Source of the DNA: an uncultured Myxococcales bacterium
Lineage (GTDB): Bacteria; Myxococcota_A; UBA9042
Length of the DNA stretch: 64,000 nt
Assembly: GCA_903929795.1 (NCBI GenBank)
Contig: CAIYWC010000097.1
Coordinates: 124,001-188,000 of the forward strand
Reading direction: 5' to 3'
Shown here: positions 7,760-16,987 of the stretch, piece by piece
Numbering within the stretch: the first letter of the stretch is position 1
How the letters are laid out: each line of letters begins with the position of its first letter
The notes under the pieces: model-generated
The model's input: only the letters and a program-made list of their open reading frames with translations
What the model was told of the DNA's origin: nothing
Databases searched by the model: none
Translations under genes and position numbers: made by a program

Positions 7760-9391
7760 ATGCGAATTTTGCTCAAACTCTGCGCGCTGCTTTTGACGTG
7801 TCTGGTGGCGCTGCCGGCGCTGGCCCAGACGCTGCCGGTGCCGGCGTTCAACGTCCAGACGTGGCGGCCGGGCATGGGCCCGGACGACGGGCTGCTGACC
7901 AAGTCGGCGCTGGTGCTGGGGCACCTCGACGCGGCGGGCTGGCTGGGTTTTGGCTACGCGCGGGCGCCGATGCGGCTGCAAAATACCGCGGTGGGCGCGA
8001 CGCAGACGCTGGTGGGCGACCTGGGGACGGTGGAATTCGGCGGCGCGCTGGGGCTTTTTGACCACGCGATGATTGCGGCCAGCTTGCCGATCGCCGGGGT
8101 GATTCGCGGCGGCGGCTCGAACCTGGCGCAGCTGAACACACCGAGCGCGCCGGCGATGGGCGACCTGCGGGTGGACGCGCGCTGGCAGTTGTGGTCGACC
8201 AAAGTCGATGATTTCAGTTTCTTTTTGGGCCTGGCGGGCGTGGGCGAGCTGCCGACGGCGACCGCTGGTTCCATGATGGGCGGTACGCTGACAGGCGCGA
8301 TCGAGGCGCTGGCGACCGCGGTCTGGGGGCCGTGGCGCGCGGACGTGAACGCGGGCGTGCGCGGGGAGGCAGCGCAGTCGCTGCGGGTGCACCCGGTCGA
8401 CGCGCAGGGCTTCACGATCGAAAACGGGACGGACACGACAATTGCGCGGTCGGGCTCAGTCTGGCTGGTGCGCGGGGCGGCGCGGCGCGGCTTTGACAAC
8501 GACCTGTTTGGCCTGCGCGCGGAGCTGCAGGCGCAGGGCACGCTGCTCACGAACGCGCTGCCGGCGGGCCAAGCGGTGGTGGATGTCGTGCTCGGCGGGG
8601 ACGTGCGAATCGCCGACGCGTGGCGGGTTTTCGCGATGGCGGGCGGCGCGCCGACTTCGGCGATGGGCTCGGCTGGGCTGCGACTGGCGGCGGGCGTGCA
8701 GTTTGACGCGCGCAAGATCAACCACGACCAGGACGGCGACGGGATCCTCGACAGGTTCGACAAATGCCCGACCGAGCCGGAAGACAGGGACGGTTTTGAG
8801 GACGCGGACGGCTGCCCGGACCCGGACAACGACAACGACGGCATTCCGGACGCGCTGGACAAGTGCCCCAACGACCCGGAAGACAAGGACGGATTCGAGG
8901 ATGCGGACGGCTGCCCGGACCTGGACAACGACAAAGACGGAATTCCGGACAAGCTGGACAAGTGCCCGAACGAGCCGGAAGATTTTGATAATTTTGAGGA
9001 TACCGATGGCTGTCCGGATCCGGACAACGACAAGGACGGCATTCCGGACATCGACGACCTGTGCCCGTCGGCGCCGGAAACCAAGAATGGTTTTGAAGAC
9101 CTGGATGGCTGTCCAGACGTCGCGCCGGTCCCCAAAGTCGAGGCCCCCAAGGTCGTGGAGCCGGCCAAAGCGCCGCCGCCGGAGCCGGCAAAGGTCGTCA
9201 AGCCGCTGACCAAGAAAGAGAAAGCCGCGTTGGCGCGCAAAGCCAAGGCCGAGAAAGCCAAGGCAGCCAAGCTGGCCAAGCGCGCGAAGATTGCGGCGAA
9301 AAAGGCGGCGAAGGCCGAAAAGGCTGCGGCGAAAAAGGCGGCCAAGGCGCACGGCAAGAAGGCCCACCTCAAGAAGGCCAAGCACAAGTAG
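7760..9391 (+). CDS. Secreted protein with thrombospondin type-3 repeats and Lys/Ala-rich tail
   Basis: A 543-residue exported protein. The start at 7760 follows an AAGGAAAAAGGCGG ribosome binding site and gives the signal peptide LLTCLVALPALAQ. Residues about 20-310 look like an outer-membrane beta-barrel or transporter-like beta domain (repeated alternating Gly/aromatic segments). Residues about 320-450 hold four Asp-rich calcium-binding units of the type DNDKDGIPDxxDKCPxxPED, each about 33 residues. Proteins of this layout normally end in an OmpA peptidoglycan-binding domain. Here the last ~85 residues are instead an extremely Lys/Ala-rich tail. That tail could contact acidic surface polymers or peptidoglycan; this is inference. 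Confidence 0.78.
   Translation: MRILLKLCALLLTCLVALPALAQTLPVPAFNVQTWRPGMGPDDGLLTKSALVLGHLDAAGWLGFGYARAPMRLQNTAVGATQTLVGDLGTVEFGGALGLFDHAMIAASLPIAGVIRGGGSNLAQLNTPSAPAMGDLRVDARWQLWSTKVDDFSFFLGLAGVGELPTATAGSMMGGTLTGAIEALATAVWGPWRADVNAGVRGEAAQSLRVHPVDAQGFTIENGTDTTIARSGSVWLVRGAARRGFDNDLFGLRAELQAQGTLLTNALPAGQAVVDVVLGGDVRIADAWRVFAMAGGAPTSAMGSAGLRLAAGVQFDARKINHDQDGDGILDRFDKCPTEPEDRDGFEDADGCPDPDNDNDGIPDALDKCPNDPEDKDGFEDADGCPDLDNDKDGIPDKLDKCPNEPEDFDNFEDTDGCPDPDNDKDGIPDIDDLCPSAPETKNGFEDLDGCPDVAPVPKVEAPKVVEPAKAPPPEPAKVVKPLTKKEKAALARKAKAEKAKAAKLAKRAKIAAKKAAKAEKAAAKKAAKAHGKKAHLKKAKHK
8731..9120 (+). repeat. Tandem TSP3 calcium-binding repeats (about 99 bp units)
   Basis: Four in-frame units of about 99 bases, each encoding a DxDxDGIxDxxDxCPxxPED module. 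The last two are nearly exact over GACGGxATTCCGGACxxxxT. The third unit has unusually AT-rich codons (GATTTTGATAATTTTGAGGA) relative to its neighbours. They are protein repeats, not a CRISPR array. Confidence 0.8.
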
Positions 9392-9479
9392 CCGTGCCAG
9401 CGGGGAATTCGCGTCGATCGGCCAAGATGTGCAACACTCTGCGCGTCGGTCGGGTCCAAGCGACGCGTTGCGAGGGTTC

Positions 9480-10334
9480 ATGGGCGTGACGTGGGTCGAC
9501 CCGCGCAACTGGCCGCAGCGCACGCGGATGCTCTTCGGGGTGCTCGTCACGCTCGGCATCGGTTGGATCGACTACATCACCGGCAACGAAGTGCGCGTGT
9601 ATCCACTGTATTTCCTGCCGCTCACCATCGGGGCTTGGCAGCGCGCGACCCCGCAGGCGATGATTCTGGCGGTCACTTGCGCGCTCACGTGGCTCGGGTC
9701 GAACTGGCTGGGCGGCATGACCTATTCGCACGCCTGGATCTGGGCGTTCAACACGCTGACCCAGTTCGCCTCGTTTGCGACTTTTGCCGTCCTGGTCGCA
9801 CGCCTGAGCGTCGCGCTGGTCCACGAGCGCCAGCTCGCGCGCACGGACTCGCTGACCGGGCTGCTGAATTCGCGGCAGTTTCGCGACGACGTCGCCGATG
9901 AGCTGGAGCGCGTCCGCCGGTCGCAAGCGCCATTTGCGCTTGTGTTTTTGGACCTCGACAACTTCAAGTGGGTCAACGACAACCTGGGCCACAAGGCGGG
10001 CGACCGGATGCTGTCCGACGTCGCGGCGGCGCTGGAGCGCTCCAGCCGGCGGACGGACCGCGTGGCGCGGCTTGGCGGCGACGAATTCGCACTGCTGCTG
10101 CCCGGCACGAACCGCGCGCAGGTCGAAGCGCAGGTCCAGCGGCTTGTGGCCGAGCTGCGCGCCGTATTTGCCCGCACGCCGGGGATGCCGGTCACCGCGA
10201 GCGTGGGCGCGGCGGTCTTTCCCGATGGCGCCGCCAGCGTGGACGTGCTGCTGCAGCGCGCCGACGACCTGATGTACCGCGCCAAGCGTGCTGGCAAAGA
10301 TCGCGCCGTCATTGAGGAATTTCGCGCGGGCTGA
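9480..10334 (+). CDS. Membrane-bound GGDEF diguanylate cyclase
   Basis: A 284-residue protein with an N-terminal membrane region of about four transmembrane helices (residues 10-115) and a C-terminal GGDEF domain that should make cyclic di-GMP. The active-site motif RLGGDEFALLLPG is intact. A product-inhibition I-site RRTD lies the expected five residues before GGDEF. The segments 'DSLTGLLNSRQF' and DLDNFKWVNDNLGHKAGD also match the family. The ATG at 9480 is preceded by GAGGG. No recognised sensory domain is fused, so the membrane part is probably the input. It converges on the SPFH lipoprotein gene with only 3 bases between stops. Confidence 0.9.
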   Translation: MGVTWVDPRNWPQRTRMLFGVLVTLGIGWIDYITGNEVRVYPLYFLPLTIGAWQRATPQAMILAVTCALTWLGSNWLGGMTYSHAWIWAFNTLTQFASFATFAVLVARLSVALVHERQLARTDSLTGLLNSRQFRDDVADELERVRRSQAPFALVFLDLDNFKWVNDNLGHKAGDRMLSDVAAALERSSRRTDRVARLGGDEFALLLPGTNRAQVEAQVQRLVAELRAVFARTPGMPVTASVGAAVFPDGAASVDVLLQRADDLMYRAKRAGKDRAVIEEFRAG

Positions 10335-10337
10335 CGG

Positions 10338-11336
10338 CTATTTGCGCTTGCCTTCCGGCGCGGTGGCGCCTTTGGTCGGATCAAACGCCGGCGAGAAGCC
10401 CGGTGCCTTTGGGAACAGGAACGCCGGCACGTGGCTGAAATCGCCCAGATACACGGTCGCGCCGTTCTGGCCCAGCTGCGCCAACGCCTCGTAACCCTTG
10501 ATCATTACCATCAGCGGCGTCAGCGCTTGGGCCTCCGCCTTCTTCATCGCCGACTTCGCCGTCGCCAGCAGCGTCATCTCCTCGGCGTCCGCCTTGGCGC
10601 GCACCACCTTGATTTCCGCGGCCGTCGCCGCCATCACGCGGTCCAGCTCGGCTTGGGCTTTCGCCACTTCTACCCGCCGCGTCGCCTCACGCAACTCCGC
10701 TTCCGCTTTGAGTTTTTCGCGCTCCGCCTCATGCTCCAACTCCAGCTTGCGGCGCAGCGCGTCGTTGTCCAGCAGCACTTTTTGCCGCGCCGTGTCCTGT
10801 TCGCCCACGAGCTTGTCCTGAATCGCCTTGGCGATCTCCGGCGCGTAGCTGACGCCTTCCAGGGTAACCGAGGTGATTTCCACGTGTTTGCCCGCCGTGC
10901 GCCGCCGCAGGTCGGTCTCGACCTCGTTCTCGATGGCCTCGTTTTGCTTGGCGATGTCCATGTAGCTGTGGCGCGCAAACACCCCGCGCGCCGCGCTGCG
11001 GAATTCCGGCCCGATGACTTCTTCGTAATATTGTGGACCAATTTCCGTATCCAGTTCATAGAGTTCCGACACGACCGGCCGGAAAATCACCGAGACGTGG
11101 ATCGTCACGTGCAAGCCTTCCTGGGACGTCGTTGTCATTTCCTCCTGACGCGTCGTGTACGTCACGTCGAAATCGTCCAGGCGGCCGAAAAAGCCGGTGT
11201 AGTGGCGGCCCGGCTCCAGCACGCTGTGCAGCAAGCCGCCGTCGCGGGTGAACAACAGGCCGCGGTGGCCGGGTTCAATCGTCGCACCGCAGGCGCTCAG
11301 CGCAAACGCAAGCGTCAAAAAGAGCAGCTGTTTCAT
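10338..11336 (-). CDS. SPFH/prohibitin-domain lipoprotein
   Basis: A 332-residue lipoprotein with lipobox FALSAC and an SPFH (band 7/prohibitin) domain at about residues 20-190, including GRHYTGFF and the assembly-prone stretch 'PEFRSAARGVFARHSYMDI'. A long charged coiled coil follows (about residues 185-270). SPFH proteins form large membrane ring or cage complexes, usually with partner proteases or transport systems. Anchoring by a lipid-modified Cys rather than a transmembrane helix is less usual. GGAG lies 7 bases before the ATG. It follows the small lipoprotein gene at 11353-11865 by 16 bases, and the two probably form one operon. Confidence 0.84.
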   Translation of the reverse strand: MKQLLFLTLAFALSACGATIEPGHRGLLFTRDGGLLHSVLEPGRHYTGFFGRLDDFDVTYTTRQEEMTTTSQEGLHVTIHVSVIFRPVVSELYELDTEIGPQYYEEVIGPEFRSAARGVFARHSYMDIAKQNEAIENEVETDLRRRTAGKHVEITSVTLEGVSYAPEIAKAIQDKLVGEQDTARQKVLLDNDALRRKLELEHEAEREKLKAEAELREATRRVEVAKAQAELDRVMAATAAEIKVVRAKADAEEMTLLATAKSAMKKAEAQALTPLMVMIKGYEALAQLGQNGATVYLGDFSHVPAFLFPKAPGFSPAFDPTKGATAPEGKRK

Positions 11337-11352
11337 GGGTCACTCCGGAGGG

Positions 11353-11865
11353 TCAGGGTTGTACGCCGTCCAGCCAGCCACTGACGCTGCGGCTGAGGTT
11401 GCTGATGCAGCGCAAGACCACGTCGCGGGCTTGCGCTTCTGAGTTGGCCAGGCCAGCCGTCATGCAAAACGCCTGCGTTTGGGCGATGTACACTTGGCCG
11501 ACCACCGCGCGGAGCGTCGCGCGCACGCCCAGGCTCGCACGCGCCTGACCGTCGGCCAGCGACGCATCGCTCTTGATCAGGTCCACCTGGATCTGCCAGC
11601 CGCGCTCGCGTTCTGCCCGATGCGCCTCGGCCCACGGCGCCGCGCCGACCAGCACCGCGCGCGCAACCGCATGTTCCAGCTCGCTAAACTGCCAGAAGCT
11701 GCCATGCACCGCCAGCGGGTCCTGGGCGCCCGCCAGCTTGGTCACCACGTCCAGCGGCACGTCCGCGCGCAGGGCCGCGGGCGCGGGCTCCGGCAGCAGC
11801 GGCATCGTGCTCGACAGGCACGCGGGCAGGGCCAGAAACGCAAGCGTCAGGAGCCGTGGGTGCAT
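11353..11865 (-). CDS. Small lipoprotein, unknown function
   Basis: A 170-residue exported lipoprotein with signal peptide ending in the lipobox FLALPAC. The mature part is mostly predicted helical. It has two Cys near the C-terminus (FCMTAGLANSEAQARDVVLRC reduced to its ends: C at about 140 and 157), which could form a disulfide. I recognise no family. It is the first gene of a likely two-gene operon with the SPFH lipoprotein, so it may be a partner subunit of that complex; this rests only on position. Confidence 0.62.
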   Translation of the reverse strand: MHPRLLTLAFLALPACLSSTMPLLPEPAPAALRADVPLDVVTKLAGAQDPLAVHGSFWQFSELEHAVARAVLVGAAPWAEAHRAERERGWQIQVDLIKSDASLADGQARASLGVRATLRAVVGQVYIAQTQAFCMTAGLANSEAQARDVVLRCISNLSRSVSGWLDGVQP

Positions 11866-11972
11866 GGGGACCTCGCCTGAAGGACGCGAAACACAAGCGG
11901 CCGTCGGGGCTTCAACGCGCCACGCTGCGGATTATTCTCGGGCGAAGGCATTTTGTCCGTCGCCCGGCGGGT

Positions 11973-13532
11973 TTACAGCGGCAAATTGCCGTGCTTGCGG
12001 CTCGGCGCGACTTCCCGCTTGCCTTTCAGGATCTCCAGCGAGCGCGCCAGCCGGTGCCGCGTGTCCTCGGGGTGGATGACCTCGTCGATATAGCCCAGCT
12101 CCGCCGCCTTGAACGGATTGGCAAAAGTGTCGCGATAATGCTCGGTCAGCTTGGCGCGTTCGGCCGCCGGGTCCGCGGCTTTTTGCAATTCCTGGCGGTA
12201 GATGATGTTCACCGCGCCGTCCGGGCCCATGACCGCGATCTCCGCGCTGGGCCAAGCGAAATTCATGTCGCCGCGGATGTGCTTGGAGCTCATGACGTCG
12301 TAGGCGCCGCCGTACGCTTTGCGCGTGATGACGGTCACTTTGGGCACAGTCGCCTCCGCGTAGGCGTACAGGAGCTTGGCGCCATGGCGGATGATGCCGC
12401 CGTACTCCTGCGCCGTGCCGGGCAAGAAGCCGGGGACGTCGACGAAGGTGACAAGCGGGATGTTGAAGCAGTCGCAAAAGCGCACAAATCTCGCGGCTTT
12501 CACGCTGGCGTCGATGTCCAGACAGCCCGCCAGAAACGCTGGCTGGTTGCCGATGACGCCCACGCTCTGGCCGTTGATGCGCGCAAAACCACACAGGATA
12601 TTGCGGGCATAGCGCTCGTGGACCTCGAAGAAGATGCCGTCGTCGACAATCGCGTGAATCACATCCTTCATGTCGTAGGGCTTGGACGGATCCTCCGGTA
12701 CAACGGTTTTGAGTTTTTCGTCTTTGCGATCGATGGGATCCAGCGTGGCGACCCGCGGCGGGCTGTCCAGGTTGTTCGATGGCATGAAGCTCAGCAGGAC
12801 GCGCGCTGTCGCGATCGCCGCCTTCTCGTTGTCCGCGGCAAAATGCGCGACGCCCGACGTCGTGGCGTGCCGCACCGCGCCGCCCAATTCCTCTTGCGTC
12901 ACCGATTCATGCGTCACCGTCTTGATCACGTCCGGGCCGGTGATGAACATGAAGCTTGTCTGCTGCGCCATGATGACGAAATCCGTGATCGCCGGGCTGT
13001 ACACCGCGCCGCCCGCGCACGGCCCGAGGATCAGGGAAATCTGCGGAATCACGCCGGAAGCCTGGGTATTGCGCCAGAAAATCTCCGCGTAGCCGGCGAG
13101 CGACTCCACGCCTTCCTGGATGCGCGCACCGCCCGAGTCGTTCAGGCCGACGATCGGCGCGCCGGTCTTGACAGCCAAGTCCATGACCTTGCAGATTTTT
13201 TGCGCAAAGGCGCCCGACAGCGAACCGCCAAAGACCGTGAAGTCCTGGGCGAAGACGTAGACCGTGCGGCCATCGACCGTGCCGTGGCCCGTGACGACGC
13301 CGTCGCCGGGGAATTTCTTGCTGGCCATGCCAAAATCGACGCAGCGGTGCGTGACGAACCGGTCCATCTCGATGAACGAGCCGGGATCCAGCAGCAGCTC
13401 GATGCGTTCGCGCGCCGTCAGCTTGCCCTGCTGGTGCTGTTTTTCGCGCCGCTCCACGCCGCCGCCGGCCATCGCCTGCGCGTCCAAGTCAGTTAAACGA
13501 TTGAGAACCTGTTCTCTGCGGGTACGTGCCAT
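11973..13532 (-). CDS. pccB: Acyl-CoA carboxylase carboxyltransferase subunit, propionyl-CoA type
   Basis: A 519-residue biotin-dependent carboxyltransferase beta subunit, full length for PccB. It transfers the carboxyl group from carboxybiotin to an acyl-CoA, making methylmalonyl-CoA from propionyl-CoA. Visible hallmarks are '[17 protein letters not shown]', the oxyanion region [24 protein letters not shown] and [16 protein letters not shown]. The motif [10 protein letters not shown] has Asp at the position that in Streptomyces enzymes favours propionyl-CoA (Asp) over acetyl-CoA (Ile), which is established for that family. No biotin carboxylase or biotin carrier gene is adjacent. The ATG at 13532 has GGAGCG upstream. 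Confidence 0.93.
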   Translation of the reverse strand: MARTRREQVLNRLTDLDAQAMAGGGVERREKQHQQGKLTARERIELLLDPGSFIEMDRFVTHRCVDFGMASKKFPGDGVVTGHGTVDGRTVYVFAQDFTVFGGSLSGAFAQKICKVMDLAVKTGAPIVGLNDSGGARIQEGVESLAGYAEIFWRNTQASGVIPQISLILGPCAGGAVYSPAITDFVIMAQQTSFMFITGPDVIKTVTHESVTQEELGGAVRHATTSGVAHFAADNEKAAIATARVLLSFMPSNNLDSPPRVATLDPIDRKDEKLKTVVPEDPSKPYDMKDVIHAIVDDGIFFEVHERYARNILCGFARINGQSVGVIGNQPAFLAGCLDIDASVKAARFVRFCDCFNIPLVTFVDVPGFLPGTAQEYGGIIRHGAKLLYAYAEATVPKVTVITRKAYGGAYDVMSSKHIRGDMNFAWPSAEIAVMGPDGAVNIIYRQELQKAADPAAERAKLTEHYRDTFANPFKAAELGYIDEVIHPEDTRHRLARSLEILKGKREVAPSRKHGNLPL

Positions 13533-13580
13533 GACAGTCGCTCCAAAAGCCCGGCGCGGGTGATAGCAGCAGCGCGGGCG

Positions 13581-14387
13581 TTACCGCAAATTCGCCGGCT
13601 GCGGCGCCGCCGGGACCTGAAACACCGCGCGATCTTCGAGCCGCACGGCCGTCAGCGCGTTGCCCCACACGCAGCCGGTATCCAGGGCGATCAGGTTGTC
13701 GTCCAGCAGCAGGCCCAGCGCCGCCCAGTGGCCAAAAACCAGGCATTCTTCTGCGCTTTTACGGCCCGGAACGCGAAACCATGGGATGCAGCCCGGCGGC
13801 GCCTCCTCGGGCGGTCCGGCAAATTCCGTGCACGGCTCGCCGTCCACCGTGCAGGTTCGGATCCGCGTCAGCAGCCCCGCTTCCTGAGCCAGCTTGCGCA
13901 GTTCCGGCACGTGAATGTCCTGGTCGCGCAGGGCCCGCAACGCCAGCGGCATCCGCGCGCCGTTCAGCTCCGCCGAATACGCCTGCGCGATCGCCTCGGC
14001 CTCATCCACCGTCCAGGCCGGCAGCAGACCGGCGTGCACCATCGCGTAACGGCCCTCGCGGTACAGCAGCGGCCGGTGGCGCAGCCAGTCCAGCAGGGCG
14101 TCGCGGTCCGGTGCGTGGAGCAATTCATCCAGTGAATCCCGGCGCTTGGGACCCGCCGCGCCCGCCGCGCGCGCCAGCGCATGCAGGTCGTGATTGCCCA
14201 GGACCGCCACGACGCTGTCGGCGTGCTGCAGGCACCAGCGCAGGACCGCCAGCGAATCCGGACCGCGGTTGACGAGGTCCCCGGCCAGCCACAGGCGATC
14301 GCGGTCGGGGCGAAACGCGATGCTCGCCAGCAGGCGCGAGAACGCGTCAAAGCAGCCCTGGATGTCGCCGATGGCGTAGGTGGACAC
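13581..14387 (-). CDS. apaH: Symmetrical diadenosine tetraphosphatase
   Basis: A 268-residue metallophosphatase, near the usual ApaH length (about 280). ApaH cleaves Ap4A into two ADP. The metal-binding motifs are GDIQGC near the start, GDLVNRGPDS and GNHD, and two later histidines lie in MVHAGLLPAW and FGHWA. I chose the GTG at 14387 (VSTYAIGDIQG), because the next upstream start candidates add an unrelated Arg-rich stretch. The last 48 bases before the carboxyltransferase gene are noncoding. It is transcribed away from the small lipoprotein gene at 14566. Confidence 0.9.
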   Translation of the reverse strand: MSTYAIGDIQGCFDAFSRLLASIAFRPDRDRLWLAGDLVNRGPDSLAVLRWCLQHADSVVAVLGNHDLHALARAAGAAGPKRRDSLDELLHAPDRDALLDWLRHRPLLYREGRYAMVHAGLLPAWTVDEAEAIAQAYSAELNGARMPLALRALRDQDIHVPELRKLAQEAGLLTRIRTCTVDGEPCTEFAGPPEEAPPGCIPWFRVPGRKSAEECLVFGHWAALGLLLDDNLIALDTGCVWGNALTAVRLEDRAVFQVPAAPQPANLR

Positions 14388-14565
14388 GGGGACACTCGTG
14401 CGACGCGCGCCGCCCCGGCATTTTGCGCCCGCGCGGCCGGTTCTGGCAATGCGCAACGGCGGGTGGCGCGGCGGCTTGACGCTCGGCGGTCGCGCGACCA
14501 GACTGAGTCGCCGCGGTCGTTTTGGCCGGCTTGCTTGGAACATCTTGAAACTACGCCGAGAGTGC

Positions 14566-14922
14566 ATGTCTGCTCCCTGTGCCATACGGCTGCTCGTGCT
14601 GCTCGCCGCAAGCGCTGGCTGCACATCCGGAACCAGCGGCTCCGGCGCCCCGGTCGGCTACCTGTGCACGACGTCCGCCGACTGCGCCAACGGCCTCGCG
14701 TGCCTCGACGTCAGCGCGCATTTCGTCGCCCAGACCGCCACGTGTTCCGGCGCCACCGCGACCGGTCCGCAGCGCCTGTGCACCGTCGCGTGCAGCCTGT
14801 CCGCCGATTGCACGCCGTACGCGGCCGGGGGCGAATGCCACCGATTCGGCTGTGAACCCAATGACTTCTGCATGGGCCCAGCGACGGCCAAGGCGACGAA
14901 TTCCGGCGACGCGGCGCCCTGA
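14566..14922 (+). CDS. Small Cys-rich lipoprotein
   Basis: A 118-residue exported lipoprotein with lipobox LAASAGC. The mature part holds the paired pattern 'YLCTTSADCANGLACLD' and VACSLSADCTPYAAGGEC. This 'C..xxDCxxGxxC' type is frequent in surface proteins of myxobacteria-like genomes and likely forms small disulfide-bonded knots. The start at 14566 (CGAGAGTGC upstream) places the lipobox 19 residues in. Its end is 4 bases from the convergent response-regulator gene. Function unknown. Confidence 0.72.
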   Translation: MSAPCAIRLLVLLAASAGCTSGTSGSGAPVGYLCTTSADCANGLACLDVSAHFVAQTATCSGATATGPQRLCTVACSLSADCTPYAAGGECHRFGCEPNDFCMGPATAKATNSGDAAP

Positions 14923-14926
14923 TGCG

Positions 14927-15595
14927 TCACGGATCGCGCGGCGGCGGCGCGGGGATCCAGCCCGCCCGCAGCGCCCGCAGCACCGCGGCCGTCTTGGTTT
15001 GTACGTGCAGTTTGGTATGGACGGACCGCACGTAAGTCCGCACTGTGTTGATGGAAATGCCCATTTCCTCGCCAACCGTCTCATAGCTCAGGCCGCGCGC
15101 AAAACCGGCCAGGACGTCCCGTTCCGCCGCAGTCAGCGGACAGGGCTCTGCCACGCGCGCCGCGTTCTGCAGGTTGTGCCGGACCAGCGTGGCGACCTCC
15201 CGCGTCATGGGCATGCCGCCATCCGCCGCGTGCTGGATGGCTTCGACGAGCTGCAACCCCATGTCGTCCTTGAGCAAATAGCCATCCGCGCCGCTGGCCA
15301 GCGCGGCCAGGATCCGCGGTGGATCGTCTTGCACGCTCAGCACCACGACGGCCACCGGCGGCGCGCGGCGCTTGAGCAGCGGCAGCAGCGCCAGGCCGTC
15401 GCCGTCGGGCAGCCCGAGGTCCAGCACGCACACGTCCAGCCGCCCGTGCGCAGCGATGAGGGGGTGCGCGCCGGCCAGCGTCGTCGCGGTTCGGACGACA
15501 TGGTGCGCGGCCCGCAGCGCCAGCGTCGCGACCGCGAGCGTCGGGGCGTGGTCTTCGACCAGCAGCACGTGGAGCGGGGACGGGCGCTGCGTCAT
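14927..15595 (-). CDS. NarL/LuxR-type response regulator
   Basis: A 222-residue transcriptional regulator. The receiver domain (residues about 8-125) has the acidic pair in LLVEDH, the phospho-acceptor Asp in CVLDLGLPDGDG and the conserved Lys in GYLLKDD. The C-terminal LuxR-type helix-turn-helix is GLSYETVGEEMGISINTVRT. Its start overlaps the upstream histidine kinase stop by ATGA, so the two are translationally coupled and form a two-component pair. Targets cannot be read from this window. Confidence 0.9.
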   Translation of the reverse strand: MTQRPSPLHVLLVEDHAPTLAVATLALRAAHHVVRTATTLAGAHPLIAAHGRLDVCVLDLGLPDGDGLALLPLLKRRAPPVAVVVLSVQDDPPRILAALASGADGYLLKDDMGLQLVEAIQHAADGGMPMTREVATLVRHNLQNAARVAEPCPLTAAERDVLAGFARGLSYETVGEEMGISINTVRTYVRSVHTKLHVQTKTAAVLRALRAGWIPAPPPRDP

Positions 15596-16908
15596 GGGCG
15601 GCTCCGCGCGGCGGCGAAGCCCAACGTGCAGTCGATGACCGTGCCGTCGTTGCCCGAGCGGATTTCCGCGCTGCCCGCCAGCTCGGCGCACCGGGCGTGC
15701 AGGTGGCCCAAGCCGCGGCCGGCGGTGACCTGGAGCGGATCGAAGCCCATGCCGTCATCGGTTACCGTCAGCGCCAGCCGGGTTGGCGCGATCGCGATGG
15801 CGACCGTCGCATGGCGCGCCTGGCCATGCTGAAGCGCGTTGCGCAGCGATTCGCGCACGATTTGCACCGCCGCCAGCTGCACGGCCTCCGGCACCGGCGC
15901 GCTGCCCGTCGCCACGACCTCCACCGCAAGCGTACTGGCGGCCGCGAACTGTCCCGCCACCCGCTGAAGCGTTTCGGCCAGGCCCGCCGGCGTCCCCGCG
16001 GGCGGCGCCAGCACGTCCAGCACCACGCGCAGCTCCGAAAGCGCGTCGGCGCTTGACGCCCGCAGCGCTGCTGCCACTTCGCGCAACATCTCAGGCGAAT
16101 GCGCGTGAAGATCGAACAAATCCGATGCGGTACGTGCCAATGCCAGGGCCGCGCCAACGCCGTCGTGCAGCTCCCGCGCGACGCGCTGCTGCTGCAGCTC
16201 CAGGACTTGCCGGTGGGCGGTCGCCAACGCCGCGGCCTGGGTGCGACGGGTCTGCCGCCACGCCGCCGTCATCATGGAGGTCTGGTCGTAGGCAATTCCG
16301 CAGACCATCGCGGCGATCACCGGCCCGGCAATCGCCCAATGGGGGTCTGCGCCGCGGGCGAGAAACAGCGGGATCGTCGCCAACGGCCAGAGCACATGCG
16401 CTGCCAGGAAAGTCCAGGACGGCTCCATCTCCTGCCACGTGCCGGTGAAGCCCGCCCACAGCAGCGCGACCATCCACAGCGGCGTCTGCGGCTGGTTGCC
16501 GACGACCGGAAAGGCGCAGATGAAAAAGCCATTGTACGCCAAGAGGATCGCCATCTGTGTGTTGAACCAGCGCGCCGACCGGAGCGCACGCGGGTGGAGC
16601 ACAAAGTCGTTCAGCACCATGCAGGTGCCCCAGCCAACCCCGAGCGTCCACGTCGCGCCGATCGAGAGGCCAGTCGTGCGCGTGCAGACGGGCGTGGACA
16701 GGACGGCGCAGCCCAAGGCGATCGCGAGCAGCGTCCGCAACAGCAGCGTGGGCCCGCCGCCGCCGAAATCGAGCGAATCGGCGTGCGGCAACGGCCACCA
16801 GCGGTACTGCGCTTGGCGCGACAAGACGGACGCTCCGGCAAAGGAAGCGGCGACAGAAACGCTGGGCTCCGCCATGGAGCCGGTTTCACGGGCTGACAGT
16901 CTGTGCAT
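15592..16908 (-). CDS. NarX/DesK-type membrane sensor histidine kinase
   Basis: A 438-residue kinase with about five to six transmembrane helices (residues 55-215), a HisKA_3 dimerisation segment with the phospho-accepting His in QQQRVARELHDGVGAA, and a HATPase domain (ESLRNALQHGQA, DDGMGFDP, GRGLGHLHAR). It should autophosphorylate and pass the phosphate to the coupled NarL-type regulator. No periplasmic sensory domain is evident, so the membrane region is probably the sensor. The start is uncertain: ATG at 16908 or ATG at 16875 (MAEPSV), neither with a good ribosome binding site. Confidence 0.87.
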   Translation of the reverse strand: MHRLSARETGSMAEPSVSVAASFAGASVLSRQAQYRWWPLPHADSLDFGGGGPTLLLRTLLAIALGCAVLSTPVCTRTTGLSIGATWTLGVGWGTCMVLNDFVLHPRALRSARWFNTQMAILLAYNGFFICAFPVVGNQPQTPLWMVALLWAGFTGTWQEMEPSWTFLAAHVLWPLATIPLFLARGADPHWAIAGPVIAAMVCGIAYDQTSMMTAAWRQTRRTQAAALATAHRQVLELQQQRVARELHDGVGAALALARTASDLFDLHAHSPEMLREVAAALRASSADALSELRVVLDVLAPPAGTPAGLAETLQRVAGQFAAASTLAVEVVATGSAPVPEAVQLAAVQIVRESLRNALQHGQARHATVAIAIAPTRLALTVTDDGMGFDPLQVTAGRGLGHLHARCAELAGSAEIRSGNDGTVIDCTLGFAAARSRP

Positions 16909-16987
16909 TGCATTGGCTTGGCACGACGCAGCGTGCGCTTGGACAGTGCGACGATAGCACGATCGCGCTGCGCCGTCAGCCCATGGC

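Noticed and set aside
8731-9120. Regular direct repeats suggesting a CRISPR array
   Set aside because: The repeats are in frame within a coding sequence and encode calcium-binding modules. There are no spacers.
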